In this document: in pieces, positions 26,851-36,062 of the stretch
Layout: every line of letters begins with the position of its first letter
Numbering within the stretch: position 1 is the first letter of the stretch
NCBI GenBank assembly: GCA_963805645.1
Contig: CAWDVA010000005.1
Coordinates: forward strand, 1 to 64,000
Direction of reading: 5' to 3'
Length of the DNA stretch: 64,000 nt
Source of the DNA: CAVXEH01 sp963805645
GTDB lineage: Bacteria > Chloroflexota > Limnocylindria > QHBO01
Translations under genes and position numbers: made by a program
Notes under the pieces: generated by a model
The model's input: the letters and a program-made list of their open reading frames with translations, nothing else
Database searches by the model: none
What the model was told of the DNA's origin: nothing

Positions 26851-27426
26851 TCGGTCGTCCCGAGGGCCTGGGAGTGTCGGCGACCAGGATTCCGGCGGGC
26901 GGCGCTGGCAGGCGCGGCACGGCTCGTAACCCGATGCGATAGCCGCAGCGGTGGGCCACCATCCGCGCAGGCCCGGCACCCACTCGTAGCGTCCTGAGCC
27001 GTTCGGCGCCCAGGGCGCGCCCTGCCAGTCGGGGATGGGCTGGCCACCATCGGCCACCGGACGGGTGTCATCGGCGTCGTTGGTCCGGTTGAGGATGGTG
27101 TCGCCCCGCTCGGGGAAGATGCCGGCGCTGGTCCAGTAGCGGAAGCCGTCAGGGCCATGCCAGTAGCGGTTCGGGGTCCGGTACCCGCGCCAGTAGGCGA
27201 GCACCGTCTGGCGGCTGCCGCGGATCATGGCCAGGATCGCGTCGAGCGCGGCCGGGTCGCAGTCTTCCCACGAGCTCACCACGTACTGGTGCGGCATGGT
27301 GGCGCAGAAGGACGTCTTCCACGGCAGGCGCTCGATCGCCTCGGGAAGGTCGATCCGGGTGCCATCCGCGGATGCGACGGTGCGGTCGTCGATGACCTGG
27401 GACAAGGCGGCTATCGGCGCAGTCAT
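26833..27426 (-). CDS. Conserved hypothetical protein
   Basis: 197 residues, family not recognised. The central part (MPHQYVVSSWEDCDP, a stretch ending DGFRYWTSAG, then DTILNRTND) looks like a conserved small domain rich in Trp and Tyr, followed by a Pro/Gly-rich stretch and a late CRACQR pair. It starts 14 bases after the stop of the upstream nuclease-like gene, so the two are probably co-transcribed. The extreme 3' end overlaps the NERD remnant and its last 30 residues may not be original. No catalytic motif is evident. Confidence 0.5.
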   Translation of the reverse strand: MTAPIAALSQVIDDRTVASADGTRIDLPEAIERLPWKTSFCATMPHQYVVSSWEDCDPAALDAILAMIRGSRQTVLAYWRGYRTPNRYWHGPDGFRYWTSAGIFPERGDTILNRTNDADDTRPVADGGQPIPDWQGAPWAPNGSGRYEWVPGLRGWWPTAAAIASGYEPCRACQRRPPESWSPTLPGPRDDRLGLPH

Positions 27427-27439
27427 GGTGGTGGTGGCC

Positions 27440-28703
27440 TCAGGCGCTCAGGGCGGGTGCATCGGCCCCGGCGGGGGAGTCGACCACGTCCAGCTGGGCC
27501 TCCACGTCCTTGACGGCGCGCAGGACGCCCATCCGCATGCCGTCCAGGGTGTCGCTGACCTCGCCCGCGGCCTTCGAGATGGAGGTCAGGCGGGACTTCA
27601 TGCCCTGCACCTCGCCCACCTGGCGGATGATCTCGGCCAGGGCCTCCTGCACGGCCGGCACGTCGAGCTGGACCGATGACTCGCGCAGGCTGGCCAGCGC
27701 CAGCGCCCGGGCCAGGCGCACGGCGGCCTCCAGGGCAATGGCCTCGTCCGCCTCCGGGTCGTACACGCAGTAGACGTCCGAGCCGATGAGGGTCAGCGGC
27801 GCGATGCCGGCCGGCGCGCTGGCGGGCGTGAAGACGGCCAGGGCCACGCGGGCGCGGCGGTTCTCCTTCGCCTCGGCCAGCTCGGCGGCGAAGCGGCGCA
27901 TGGGCACGGAGCGGTCCTTGGCCTCGATGACGATGCGCAGGTCCACCCCGCGCGTCCGGCTGGGATCGATGCCCAGCACGAAGTCGCCCTTCTTGCTGCG
28001 CAGCGCGTCGCCGGCCTCGTTGTTCCGTGCGCTCCAGCAGGTCGCCGGTCACGCGGGCAAGCTCGCCCAGGCGTGCCTCGAGCGCATCCTCGAAGTCCGC
28101 GCCCTTGGCGGTGCCCCTGGCGCGCTCCTCCGCGCGGGCCTTCTCGCCCGCCTCGAGCGCGGTCAGCCGTTCCTGGAGGGCGCGGAACTCGCCGGTCACC
28201 TCGTTGCGGAACTGGTGGAGCGGCGAGCCCTCGCGGGTGGGGTCCAGGAGGCGGGCGAGCTGTGAGGCGTCGCCGTCGAAGTAGCGGCCCAGCAGCTCGC
28301 GCAGCTGGCCCATGGCGCCCTCGCGGCGGTTCGGGTCGAACAGCTCGCCCACCAGGCGGCGCAGCTTGCCCTCGTCGCCCAGGAACGCTTCCAGGGTGCG
28401 GGGCAGGCGGCCGTCGCCATCGGCGAAGTTGGCGCGCAGCTGCTGCTCCAGGGCCTCGGCGGCCCGGGCGTTGGTCTGCTCCAGGCGCTCGGTGAGGCGG
28501 GCGAACTCGGTGCGGACGACATCGGTCGTCAGGCTGACGCCGGCGTTGCAGATGGTCTCCAGGCCGATGTGCAGCGCGCGCTCCACCAGGCCGGCCCGCT
28601 CATTGGGTTCGCGGTCCGCGACGAAGGCGGCCAGCTGCGGGTCGCGGAGCTCAAGGTGCTCGACGACGATGCGGTCCGCCCGGATGGTTACGCTGCTTTC
28701 CAT
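27440..28703 (-). pseudogene. Coiled-coil protein with restriction-endonuclease-like C-terminus (one frameshift)
   Basis: About 420 residues after repair. The N-terminal part (MESSVTIRADRIVVEHLELRD, then several long helices to about residue 200) ends in TAKGADFEDALEARLGEL. The frame then breaks near 28020. In the next frame (27440-27979) the chain goes on with a strand-Asp-Glu-Lys pattern, FVLGIDPSRTRG and LRIVIEAKDRSVP, matching the D...ExK core of nuclease-like DUF2130-type proteins. A Val- and Ala-rich helical end follows. I chose ATG 28703 over upstream starts because a palindrome and a TATACA box lie immediately before it. Partner: the small gene after it. Confidence 0.6.
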
Positions 28704-28725
28704 GAGGGGAGTGTCTGTATAGGTT

Positions 28726-28744
28726 GCGACACGTTGTGTGTCGC
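28726..28744 (-). promoter_or_regulatory. Palindromic operator candidate before the nuclease-like gene
   Basis: GCGACAC-N5-GTGTCGC, perfect 7-bp arms, about 25 bases before ATG 28703. On the - strand it is followed directly by CCTATACAG, a -10-like TATACA. Its position over the likely -35 region fits a repressor site. Confidence 0.45.
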
Positions 28745-29222
28745 GATTTGGAGATTCGCGACGCGTGGTCATCGGCTCGTCATCGCCGGCTGAGTTCCTG
28801 GCGGCCTCCGCGGTCGACGGATTCTAGTCAGGCTAGCCCTACGGCCCCCTGGCGCCGCGGAACCCACCCTTCGGACGTCGGTTGGCCAGCCTGGCTAGCA
28901 CCGCGGCCCCCGGAGACACTCTCGGACGTCGTACCGCTCGCACGGCTGGAATCGCATCCGGGCCATCGAACGGTCCTCCGCCACCGGCTCCTCCGTCATT
29001 GCCAGAGTGGGATTGGCACCAGGGCGCAGCCTGGTTCCGCGGGTCGGCGCCAAGCCGGTTGGGAAGGGAAGGACCGGGTGACGGCCCGGGCGTGATTGGG
29101 CGGTGACACTGCGACCGGGGAGGCTGGCTGGCGGGCCCTGTCCGAAGCCATTTCTCTCACGGGCTTGACCGTCGCGCACGACAGTGCGAAAGTGAGACTG
29201 TCGTACGGCGAGGTAGAGGGAC
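28745..29222. other. 478-bp gap at the right end of the defence island
   Basis: No convincing gene. It holds a pair of TCGGACGTCG copies (28871-28880, 28922-28931), CTAG-containing short motifs (28824-28837 and 28893-28901) and the promoter region of the AbrB-type antitoxin. The motif at 28824-28837 differs by one base from one at 1702-1715. Confidence 0.5.
29178..29204 (+). promoter_or_regulatory. Inverted-repeat operator candidate before the AbrB-type antitoxin
   Basis: ACGACAGT (29178-29185) and ACTGTCGT (29197-29204) form a perfect 8-bp inverted repeat with an 11-bp spacer, 18 bases before the GTG start. A TTGACC -35-like box lies at 29165-29170. AbrB/MazE antitoxins bind such sites to repress their own operon. 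Confidence 0.5.
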
Positions 29223-29495
29223 GTGGCGCTGACGCGAGTCCGAGCCAAGGGGCAGCTCACGCTGCCGGAGGAGGTCCGCCGCGCTGTGCGCGTGGGCGAG
29301 GGCGACTACCTGGAGGTCTCGGTGCGCGAGGGCGAGATCGTCATGCGTCCCAAGAAGCTGGTAGACGCACAGCAGGCCTGGTTCTGGACCGATGCCTGGC
29401 AGGCAGGCGAGCGCGAGGCGAGCGAGGACATCGCCGCCGGTCGCACGCGACGCGCGACCAGCGCGGTGGAGTTCCTCGAGACGCTCGACGAGTAA
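29223..29495 (+). CDS. AbrB/MazE-type (SpoVT-AbrB) antitoxin
   Basis: 90 residues. The first 45 are a swapped-hairpin AbrB domain: TRVRAKGQLTLPEEVRRAV, GEGDYLEVSV, EIVMRPKKLVD. The C-terminal half (DAWQAGEREASEDIAAG ... FLETLDE) is acidic and probably the toxin-binding tail. It acts as antitoxin and DNA-binding autorepressor, with the inverted repeat just upstream as likely site. Start GTG 29223. The RelE-like gene follows after 9 bases. Confidence 0.85.
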   Translation: MALTRVRAKGQLTLPEEVRRAVRVGEGDYLEVSVREGEIVMRPKKLVDAQQAWFWTDAWQAGEREASEDIAAGRTRRATSAVEFLETLDE

Positions 29496-29504
29496 CGGTG
29501 TCGC

Positions 29505-29792
29505 GTGCCCTCCCACGAACGCACGCGGCGGTTCGAGCGCGATGTCGGCGCGCTCACCCCTGCCCAGCGCCGTCGCTTCCGCACCGCGTTCCTCCGGTTC
29601 GACGAGGACCTTGGCACGGGGACGTTCCGCGCGGGACTGCGGGTGAAGCGCGTGGAGGGCGCGGAGGGGATCTTCGAGATGACCTGGGCGCCGGACGGTC
29701 GAGCGACCTTCCAGTACGGAGCATCCCAGGGAGCCGGAGCACACATCATCTGGCGCCGCATCGGCACCCACGACGTCTTCCGGCGGCCATGA
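29505..29792 (+). CDS. RelE/ParE-like toxin paired with AbrB-type antitoxin
   Basis: 95 residues. Helical N-terminus (RTRRFERDVGALTPAQRRRFRTAF), then strands GLRVKRVEG, IFEMTWAPDG, RATFQYG and HIIWRRIGTHDVF, the RelE-fold end with GTHDVF. It would act on translation or DNA topology; no catalytic residue can be assigned. Start GTG 29505, with no strong Shine-Dalgarno. The pairing with an AbrB antitoxin rather than RelB or Phd is less usual but recurrent in type II systems. Confidence 0.75.
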   Translation: MPSHERTRRFERDVGALTPAQRRRFRTAFLRFDEDLGTGTFRAGLRVKRVEGAEGIFEMTWAPDGRATFQYGASQGAGAHIIWRRIGTHDVFRRP

Positions 29793-29909
29793 GCCCGGCG
29801 GGGGAGGATCGGCTCAACGGTCGTAAGGTTCGCCAGGCTAACACTGCGGCCCGCCGGCGCCGGGCGGCAGCGGCGGGCGTCCGGCAGCAGGGGGGTAAGA
29901 TCGCCGCGC

Positions 29910-32835
29910 ATGACCGACCGCGCCGCCCAGGCGGCCCCGGCCAGCGACAGTCAGCCGGCCGCGGGCGAGCTGCCGACCGGCATCGTGACGTTCCTGTTCA
30001 CGGACATCGAGGGCAGCACGCAGATGCTCGAGCGGCATCGCGCGGCGGCCGGTGCGGCCTTCGCCCGCCACCACGAGCTGCTGCGAAACGCCATCGAGGC
30101 AAACCGCGGCGTCGTGTTCGAGACCGTGGGCGACGCGGTGTACGCCGCCTTCAGCCAGCCGGTGGATGCGGTCCTCGCCTCCGTCGCCATCGTGCGCGCC
30201 CTCGAGGCGGAGGACTGGGGCGAGATCCGCGAGCTGCGGGCCAGGATCGCCATCAACACCGGGAGCGTGGAAGCGCGCGGCAGGCACTACTTCGGGCCGC
30301 CGCTGTTCGAGTGCGCCAGGCTGGAGTCGCTGGTCCACGGCGGGCAGATCCTCACCTCGCGGTCGACGCAGTCACTCGCCGGGGACGACCTCCCGGACGG
30401 TGTCTCCCTGCAGCCCATGGGAACGCATCGGCTCAAGGATCTCGAGACACCCATGGAGGTCTTCCAGGTCCACGCCCCCGGCCTTCGGGACGAGTTCCCA
30501 CCGCTGCGGGCGGCCACCACCGCGCAGACCAACCTGCCAACGGAGGCCACCACCTTCGTGGGCCGTGCGGCGGACCTCGCCGCGGTGTCCGCATTCCTCG
30601 ACGAGCGCGCCTTCGTCACCCTGGTGGGGTCGGGCGGGACCGGAAAGACCCGGCTGGCCATGGAGGTCGCGCAACGACACCTCGACGACTACGCCGATGG
30701 CGCCTGGATCGTGGAGCTGGCGCCGGTCTCCGATCCAGAGCTCGTCCTGGGGGCGGTGGCGGACATCTGGAACCTGCGCGCGGGCGAGGGCACGACCCTG
30801 GACGGCGTCCTGCTGCACTACCTGTCCACCCGCCGCCTGCTGCTCATCATCGACAACTGCGAGCACGTGGTGGACGCGGCCGCGGCGCTGGTCGACCGCA
30901 TCGTGAAGGCGGGGTACGCGACGACCCTGCTGGTCACGTCGCGCGAGCCGCTGGGCGTCCCCGGTGAGACGGTCTACCGCGTGCCCTCGCTTGGCCTGCC
31001 CGAGGCCGATGGTGGGGGTGATGCGTCCACCGCGGAATCCGTGCTCCTCTTCCTGGACCGTGCCCGGACGGTGCGGCCGGACCTGTCGATGACCCCCGAG
31101 GATCTCGAGGCCGTCGCGCGCATCTGCCGCCGGCTGGACGGGATGCCGCTTGGGCTGGAGCTGGCGGCCGCGCGGCTGCGCACGCTCTCGCCAATCGACC
31201 TCGCCGATCGGCTGGACGACTCGTTCCGGATCCTGACCGGTGGCGCCAGGACCGCGATGCCCCGCCAGCGAACCCTGCAGGCGACCATCGACTGGTCGCA
31301 CGAGATGCTCTCCGACGCCGAGCGGACAGTCTTCCGGCGCCTCTCCACGTTCGCCGGCGGCTTCGATATCCCGGCGGCGGAGGCGGTGTGCGCCGGGGGT
31401 GCGGTCGAGGAGTTCGACATCCTCGACCACGTCGACTCGCTATTGGCGAAGTCGCTGGTGATGGCGCTTCCCGGGCCGCACTCGCGGTTCCGCCTGCTCG
31501 AGCCCATCCGGGAGTACGCGCAGAACGCGCTCGAGGCATCCGGCGAGGCGGCCGCGGTCCGGCTGGGGCACGCACGGCACTTCGCGGCGCTGGTCGCCGA
31601 GGCGGCGCCGCACACCCGCGGTGCCGGGCAGATGCCGTGGGACCGGCGGCTGGATCGCGAGTACGAGAACGTCCGTGTTGCGTTCCGCACGCTGCGCGAG
31701 GCCGGCGAGTTCGACGCCTACCTCGGCATGTGCTTTGACCTGTTCCTGTACTGGATGCACGTGGGCCGGCACCTGGAGGGGATCGAGACGTGCGTCGCCG
31801 GCCTGGAGGCTCCCGGCTCGGATGCCGCGGATCCGCTCCTGCGCATCAAGGCGTGGGCGGTCGCTGCGGGCCTGGGCGCCGAAATCACCCGCCCCGAGGC
31901 CGTGGAGCACGCGCGCAAGGGCCTGGCGGAGGCAACGGCGCTGGGCGACCCGAACGCCATCGGGCGCATGGAGATCCAGCTGGGCGCCGCCATTCGCCAT
32001 TCGACGACCGATCCGGAGTACCTGGAGCACCTCGTCGAGGGGCGGCGCCTGGTCGAGGAGCACCCCGAGCCCCTGTGGTGGGAACCCACCTGGGAGCGCG
32101 GCTTCTTCAACCTCGTGCTGGCGGCCTATCTCCCCGAGGAGGACGAGCGGGTGCGCGAGCACTTCCACGCGGCGCTGAAGGCGTTCGACGAGGCCGGAGA
32201 CGAGGCGCTCCTGGCCGCGACCCTCTCAGACAGCGGTGGGCTGTGGGGCCAGGAGGACGACGCCTGGGTGCTGGGCAACGTGCGTCGCGCCGTCGAGATC
32301 TACGAGCGGATCGAGGTCCCGTACTGGTACGGGCACACGCTCCAGACCCAGGGAGCGCTCTTCATCCTGCAGTCGGACTACGCGTCCGCGGCCGCCGCGT
32401 TTGCCAAGGGGGCCGGCATGCTCGAGGACTGCGGCGACCTGGCCTGCTGGGCCACCTCGAGCCGCTACCTGGCCGATGCCGAGGCACGAATCGGTCGAGC
32501 CGCATGACGCGCGTGGCAGGGTGGCATCGGTGATCCGGCGCCTGCCGCTGCTGCCGATGCAGGAGGTCGCCATCCCGCGGACCCTCGACGCTGCGGCATC
32601 GGTCCTGACGCATGCAGGCCCCCCGGAGGCCGCCGCCCGCGTCATCGGCTGGTCGCTGGCCAACCCGCTGCCGGTGCCCACGTTCCTGCCGCGCACCCGG
32701 ATACTGGAGGCGCTGCGCTCGGAGGTCGTGGAGTCACTGGGCCAGGAGGAGGCGGAGCGCCTCATGGCCGAGGGGGCAGCCACGCCCACGGCTGACCTGG
32801 TGACGTCCGCACTCGCCTGGCTCGAGGCCGACTGA
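29910..32835 (+). CDS. Class III cyclase-like domain fused to STAND ATPase and TPRs (frameshift near the end)
   Basis: About 974 residues after repair. Residues 20-190: class III cyclase domain with both metal Asp positions (LFTDIEGST, GDAVYAAF), but the usual transition-state Asn is replaced in GPPLFECARL. Residues 210-480: NB-ARC/STAND ATPase with Walker A GSGGTGKTR, Walker B LLLIIDNCEH, and LVTSREPLGVPGE. The rest is TPR-like helices (HARHFAALV, YENVRVAFR, LRIKAWAVAAGLG). The reading stops at 32507, but another frame continues from about 32485 to 32835 with LPMQEVAIPRTLD and EAAARVIGW, the normal C-terminal helices of this family. STAND proteins act as switch-like regulators. Ribosome site GGGGGGTAAG precedes ATG 29910. 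Confidence 0.8.
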
Positions 32836-33008
32836 CCGCCTGGCCGGACCAGGGGGCCCACCAGTACCGGGGCCGGGATACCTCGTCCTGGTCGCAGGCA
32901 CGACCGCCGAGTCCGCCCCCCGTCGAGGCCCGGCGGTCGTTGGGTACTCCCACCACCACGCTGACCAGCCGACAGTGGTCGGCGCCGGGTGAGTGTGGGC
33001 GGCGCTTC

Positions 33009-33515
33009 TCAGTGAGCGCGAACCCAGTTGATGCCCCAGCCGTCCCCGTCGGGGTCACCCGCCCAGAGCGTGTCGCTGCCCTCGTCCCAGTAGATGGCGC
33101 CGAGGTCATAGCCGTCGAGGACGACCTTGCCGCAGTGCGCCGAGGCAGTGACCGGGATGAGGAAGGTCTGGTTCCACTCGTTGGTCTCGTAGTAGCCGGA
33201 GCCGGTGACGACCAGCTGCGTGGAGGAGCTGCCCGCCAGGGCGCACTCCATGGAGTACGAGTCGTGGTAGACGAAGCGGGGTGTGTCGCCGCTGGTGACC
33301 TGCAACGTGAGCGTGCTGGCATCGCCCCAGATGCCGCAGTCCATGCCGAACTGGCTCTGGTTGTCCCCGGTCGCGCAGTCAATGGCCGTCCAGGAGCCCG
33401 CAAAGCCCGCTGGCTTGCCCACGTTGGCGCTCGCAACTCGTGGTAATCCCTGAACCAGGGCGAGCGAGGTGACGACGGCCAGCGCCGCCGAGAAGGAGAT
33501 TAGTCGAGATCGCAT
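33009..33515 (-). CDS. Secreted protein of unknown function
   Basis: 168 residues from ATG 33515: a classical signal peptide (MRSRLISFSAALAVVTSLALV, cleavage after RVASA). The mature part is Cys- and Trp-containing, with SWTAIDCATGD, MDCGIWGD, YSMECALAG, SAHCGKVVLDG and a GDPDGDGWGINW end. Four spaced Cys suggest two disulfides outside the cell, and the DPDGDGWG segment could bind calcium. Family not recognised. An alternative start further upstream adds a basic region unlikely to be coding. Confidence 0.6.
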   Translation of the reverse strand: MRSRLISFSAALAVVTSLALVQGLPRVASANVGKPAGFAGSWTAIDCATGDNQSQFGMDCGIWGDASTLTLQVTSGDTPRFVYHDSYSMECALAGSSSTQLVVTGSGYYETNEWNQTFLIPVTASAHCGKVVLDGYDLGAIYWDEGSDTLWAGDPDGDGWGINWVRAH

Positions 33516-33710
33516 CGGATAGATCCTCCGGTGGAGGTCCCGTTGCGGGACCGCTCGCCATTGGAATATCAGTCGACTCCTGCGGTCGGCCTGCGGAGGC
33601 ACTGCGGCGCGACAGCGGCGGGGCCAGTTCGAGCGTCGCACCGCCAGCCACTGGGCCATCGGGGAGGCGAGCCCATGCCCCACCGATCAGTCGCCCGCTA
33701 GACTGGCCCC

Positions 33711-33947
33711 ATGGTGAAGCGACGACAGGTCAGCGAGCGCGAGGAACGTGCCGCCCGGGACGAGGCGCTGACGCACCGGGAGCAGCTCCTCGCCGACCTT
33801 CAGGCGCGCGAAGCCGCGCGCCGCGAGGCACCCACGGAACCCACCGTGACCCCGGAGCCTCAGGAGCCTCAGGAGCCCGGTGAGCCTGGTGAGCCCGGTG
33901 AGCCTGCGGGGGCCGAGGATTCCGGCGGGCCTGGCGCCATCGGCTGA
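33711..33947 (+). CDS. Small charged protein with Pro-Glu repeats
   Basis: 78 residues. The first 40 are a strongly charged helix (VKRRQVSEREERAARDEAL, then LADLQAREAARREA). The rest is low-complexity, a run of PEPQEP and GEP units from a 9-bp tandem DNA repeat. Start ATG 33711. No function visible; small charged proteins of this kind are often annotated as hypothetical. Confidence 0.5.
   Translation: MVKRRQVSEREERAARDEALTHREQLLADLQAREAARREAPTEPTVTPEPQEPQEPGEPGEPGEPAGAEDSGGPGAIG
33861..33905. repeat. 9-bp tandem repeat encoding GEP/QEP units
   Basis: Five adjacent 9-bp units, caggagcct/caggagccc followed by ggtgagcct/ggtgagccc/ggtgagcct, inside the small charged gene. The unit length keeps the frame, so copy-number changes would lengthen or shorten the protein without breaking it. 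Confidence 0.7.
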
Positions 33948-33977
33948 TCGCCGGGCTTCGTTGCTCCGCGCCATCGG

Positions 33978-34340
33978 CTACCCGAGCAGCAGCAGGAGGG
34001 TGCGCAGGATGCCCAGCGGCGGGCCGAAGGGAAGCGCGAAGCCGATCCAGAACGCGAACTCGAACGGGAGCAGGACGTAGCTGGCAGCGGCGGCGTACGG
34101 CGCGTTCATCCATAGCATCACGCCAACGACCACCTCGGCCAGGCAGACGACCACGTAGGCAACCAGCAGCGGCACCGATGTCGGCAGGCCCAGCGCCTCG
34201 AACGGGCCGCCGCCGTAGGTCGGAAAGCCCAGGAACGTCCAGACCCGGCCGGTACGGGCGAAGTGCAGGGTGCCGAGCACGCCCGGGATCCCGAATCCCA
34301 GACCGAGGAACAGCGAGCAGACCGCCGCAACCTTGATCAT
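33978..34340 (-). CDS. Small integral membrane protein
   Basis: 120 residues with about four hydrophobic segments: AAVCSLFLGLGFGIPGVLG, PLLVAYVVVCLAEVVVGVML, SYVLLPFEFAFWIGFAL, LGILRTLLLLLG. No catalytic motif; function unknown. Its ATG overlaps the stop of the upstream DUF2568 gene by 4 bases (ATGA), so the two are co-translated and may work together in the membrane. Confidence 0.65.
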   Translation of the reverse strand: MIKVAAVCSLFLGLGFGIPGVLGTLHFARTGRVWTFLGFPTYGGGPFEALGLPTSVPLLVAYVVVCLAEVVVGVMLWMNAPYAAAASYVLLPFEFAFWIGFALPFGPPLGILRTLLLLLG

Positions 34341-34693
34341 CGGAATCGGTCGCGCGCGTCCTGCCCGAAGACGAACAGGAGTACGGCGTTGAGGACGACC
34401 AGCATGCCGAAACCGATGGCCAGCCCGGGCTGACCCGCCACCACGACGGCGCCGGCGATGACCAGGAGCACGCCGGAGCCGATGACATCCTTCTGCGCCT
34501 GCGACAGCCCGTTACGCCTGCGCGGCGCCACGATCGATCCCCACAGGCCGATGACCAGCAGGGCCGCGATGACGGCCAGGATCCAGCGCGGGATCCCGGG
34601 CAGGCCGCTCGTGAGCTGGTAGGTGGCGTAGCCCGCACCGGCGAAACCGGCGAGCTCCAGCAGGAAGCGCAGGGCGAGGTTGGCGGTCGCCAT
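34337..34693 (-). CDS. YrdB family (DUF2568) membrane protein
   Basis: 118 residues from ATG 34693. It shows the DUF2568/YrdB opening ANLALRFLLELAGFAGAGY, a hydrophobic WILAVIAALLVIGLWG, the conserved SIVAPRRR turn, and two further membrane helices (VLLVIAGAVVVAG, GMLVVLNAVLLFVFG). Function unknown. It is followed by a second small membrane protein with a 4-base overlap. An in-frame ATG 18 bases upstream is possible. Confidence 0.75.
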   Translation of the reverse strand: MATANLALRFLLELAGFAGAGYATYQLTSGLPGIPRWILAVIAALLVIGLWGSIVAPRRRNGLSQAQKDVIGSGVLLVIAGAVVVAGQPGLAIGFGMLVVLNAVLLFVFGQDARDRFR

Positions 34694-34839
34694 CGGCGTA
34701 GTAGACCGCATTCGGCACGTGCCGGTCTACACCGCCGTCGACCGAGCCCACTGGCGATCGGGGGCGTTCGTCGGTCGTCCTGGTAGCCCGGTCACCCATG
34801 CGACCGGGGACTGACGCCCATGTGTGCGACGATGCCCTT

Positions 34840-35517
34840 GTGAGCGAGTCCCTCCGCGTCATGATTGAGCTGGGCCGCAAGAAGCCCGTGGCCGTTGCCG
34901 TTGCCTTCGACTGGCCGGGCTGGGAGCGCAGCGGTAAGTCGGAAGAAGACGCGCTGCGCGTGCTCGACACCTATCGCCCGCGATACGCCAGGGTCGCGGA
35001 GCTTGCCGGCCTCGCGAAGGAGTTCGGCGACATCGGCGAGCCCGTCGTGGTCGAGCGCATCGAGGGTATCGGCATGACGGATTTCTACGGGCTCTCCATG
35101 CGGCCGGCCGGAGCCGAGCGGGAGCAGATGAGCGTGGCGGCCTGCGAGCGCAAGATCGCCCTGCTGCGGGCCAGCTGGACCTACTTCGATGACGTCGCCT
35201 CGCGTGTCTCCGCGGAGCTGCGGAAGGGTCCACGGGGAGGAGGGCGCGACCGCGACCGGATCATTGAGCACGTGCACAACGTCGAGATCAGTGACTTCGC
35301 GAGGAAGGTCGGCCTGGACACGCCAATCGAAGCGCAGCGTGATCCTGGTGCGCTGCGCGCGTATCGCGATGCCTTCTGCGCCGCGATCCGCGAGTCGAAC
35401 GCCCGGGGTCCAGCGGCCCGCAACTGGACGGTCCAGTTCGTGATCCGGCACGCCGCGTACCACGTGCTCGACCACGCCTGGGAGATGGAGGACCGGGACC
35501 TCTCCCGCAGCTCCTGA
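34840..35517 (+). CDS. DinB-like hypothetical protein
   Basis: 225 residues from GTG 34840 (ATG 34861 is an alternative). The opening (MIELGRKKPVAVAVAFDWPG), ELRKGPRGGGRDRDRIIEHV and the His-containing helices HVHNVEISD and RHAAYHVLDHAWEMEDR match a conserved hypothetical family with a DinB-like four-helix layout, in which the histidines could bind a metal. DinB-like proteins are often thiol-dependent enzymes, but no reaction can be named. It stands alone on the + strand. Confidence 0.6.
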   Translation: MSESLRVMIELGRKKPVAVAVAFDWPGWERSGKSEEDALRVLDTYRPRYARVAELAGLAKEFGDIGEPVVVERIEGIGMTDFYGLSMRPAGAEREQMSVAACERKIALLRASWTYFDDVASRVSAELRKGPRGGGRDRDRIIEHVHNVEISDFARKVGLDTPIEAQRDPGALRAYRDAFCAAIRESNARGPAARNWTVQFVIRHAAYHVLDHAWEMEDRDLSRSS

Positions 35518-35575
35518 CACGGGCATCCGGCGTTGCTCTGGCGAGAGTCGCCAGGGTCGCTGCTTTCGCGCAGAC

Positions 35576-35800
35576 TCAGTGGGAGCGCTTGATCTCGCGT
35601 TCGAGCTGGTCGGCGCGGCGGCGCGTCTCGAGGTCGTCCGGGGCCTCGGCGCGGATCCGGTCGTTGGAGTCCAGGGCGTCCGAGCGGCGGTGCTCAGCCT
35701 GGTCTTCCGCGGAGCGCGGTCCCTCAGGCTCCTGGTTCCCACCCTTGCGCCAGAACGCGCGAAGGCGAAGGACCCTGCGCAGGCGGCGCTCGTCGCTCAT
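35576..35800 (-). CDS. Small highly charged protein
   Basis: 74 residues from ATG 35800: MSDERRLRRVLRLRAFWRKG, then a very charged tail with ETRRRADQLEREIKRSH at the end. No fold can be named. The chosen start removes an N-terminal extension that only shadows the cold-shock gene. It lies just downstream of that gene on the same strand (58 bases), so it may share its transcript. Confidence 0.45.
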   Translation of the reverse strand: MSDERRLRRVLRLRAFWRKGGNQEPEGPRSAEDQAEHRRSDALDSNDRIRAEAPDDLETRRRADQLEREIKRSH

Positions 35801-35858
35801 GAGGACAGATGAATGTGCGGCGGCCGGTCCCGAGGACCGACCGCCACGGCAGCTCGGA

Positions 35859-36062
35859 CTAGGCGGACTGGACCTGGATGGCCCGGGGGCCCTTGGGTCC
35901 TGCCTCAACCTCGAAGGTGACCGACTCGCCGCCGATGAGGCGGTCGAAGTCGAGCGAGCCCGAAAGCCCGTCCTTGTGGAAGAAGTAGTCCTTGCCATCC
36001 GCGTCGGTGATGAAGCCGAAGCCGCGCTCACTGACGAGCTTCTTGATGGTGCCGGTGGTCAT
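35859..36062 (-). CDS. cspA: Cold-shock domain protein (copy 1)
   Basis: 67 residues, a complete cold-shock OB-fold. RNP1 is in ERGFGFITDADG and RNP2 in DYFFHKDGL; the end EVEAGPKGPRAIQV is standard. Family members bind single-stranded RNA or DNA and melt RNA structure at low temperature. A second gene at 38320-38523 differs at about a dozen of 67 residues. Both sit behind a nearly identical structured leader of about 100 bases, so they are likely regulated alike at the RNA level. Confidence 0.93.
   Translation of the reverse strand: MTTGTIKKLVSERGFGFITDADGKDYFFHKDGLSGSLDFDRLIGGESVTFEVEAGPKGPRAIQVQSA

Noticed and set aside
1650..29222. Island as an integrated mobile element
   Set aside because: No integrase, transposase, relaxase or tRNA-adjacent direct repeat was found; the shared 14-mer is too short to call an attachment site.
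28895..29260. - strand reading in the gap between island and AbrB-type gene
   Set aside because: No family motif and no good start; it overlaps the antitoxin promoter and operator.
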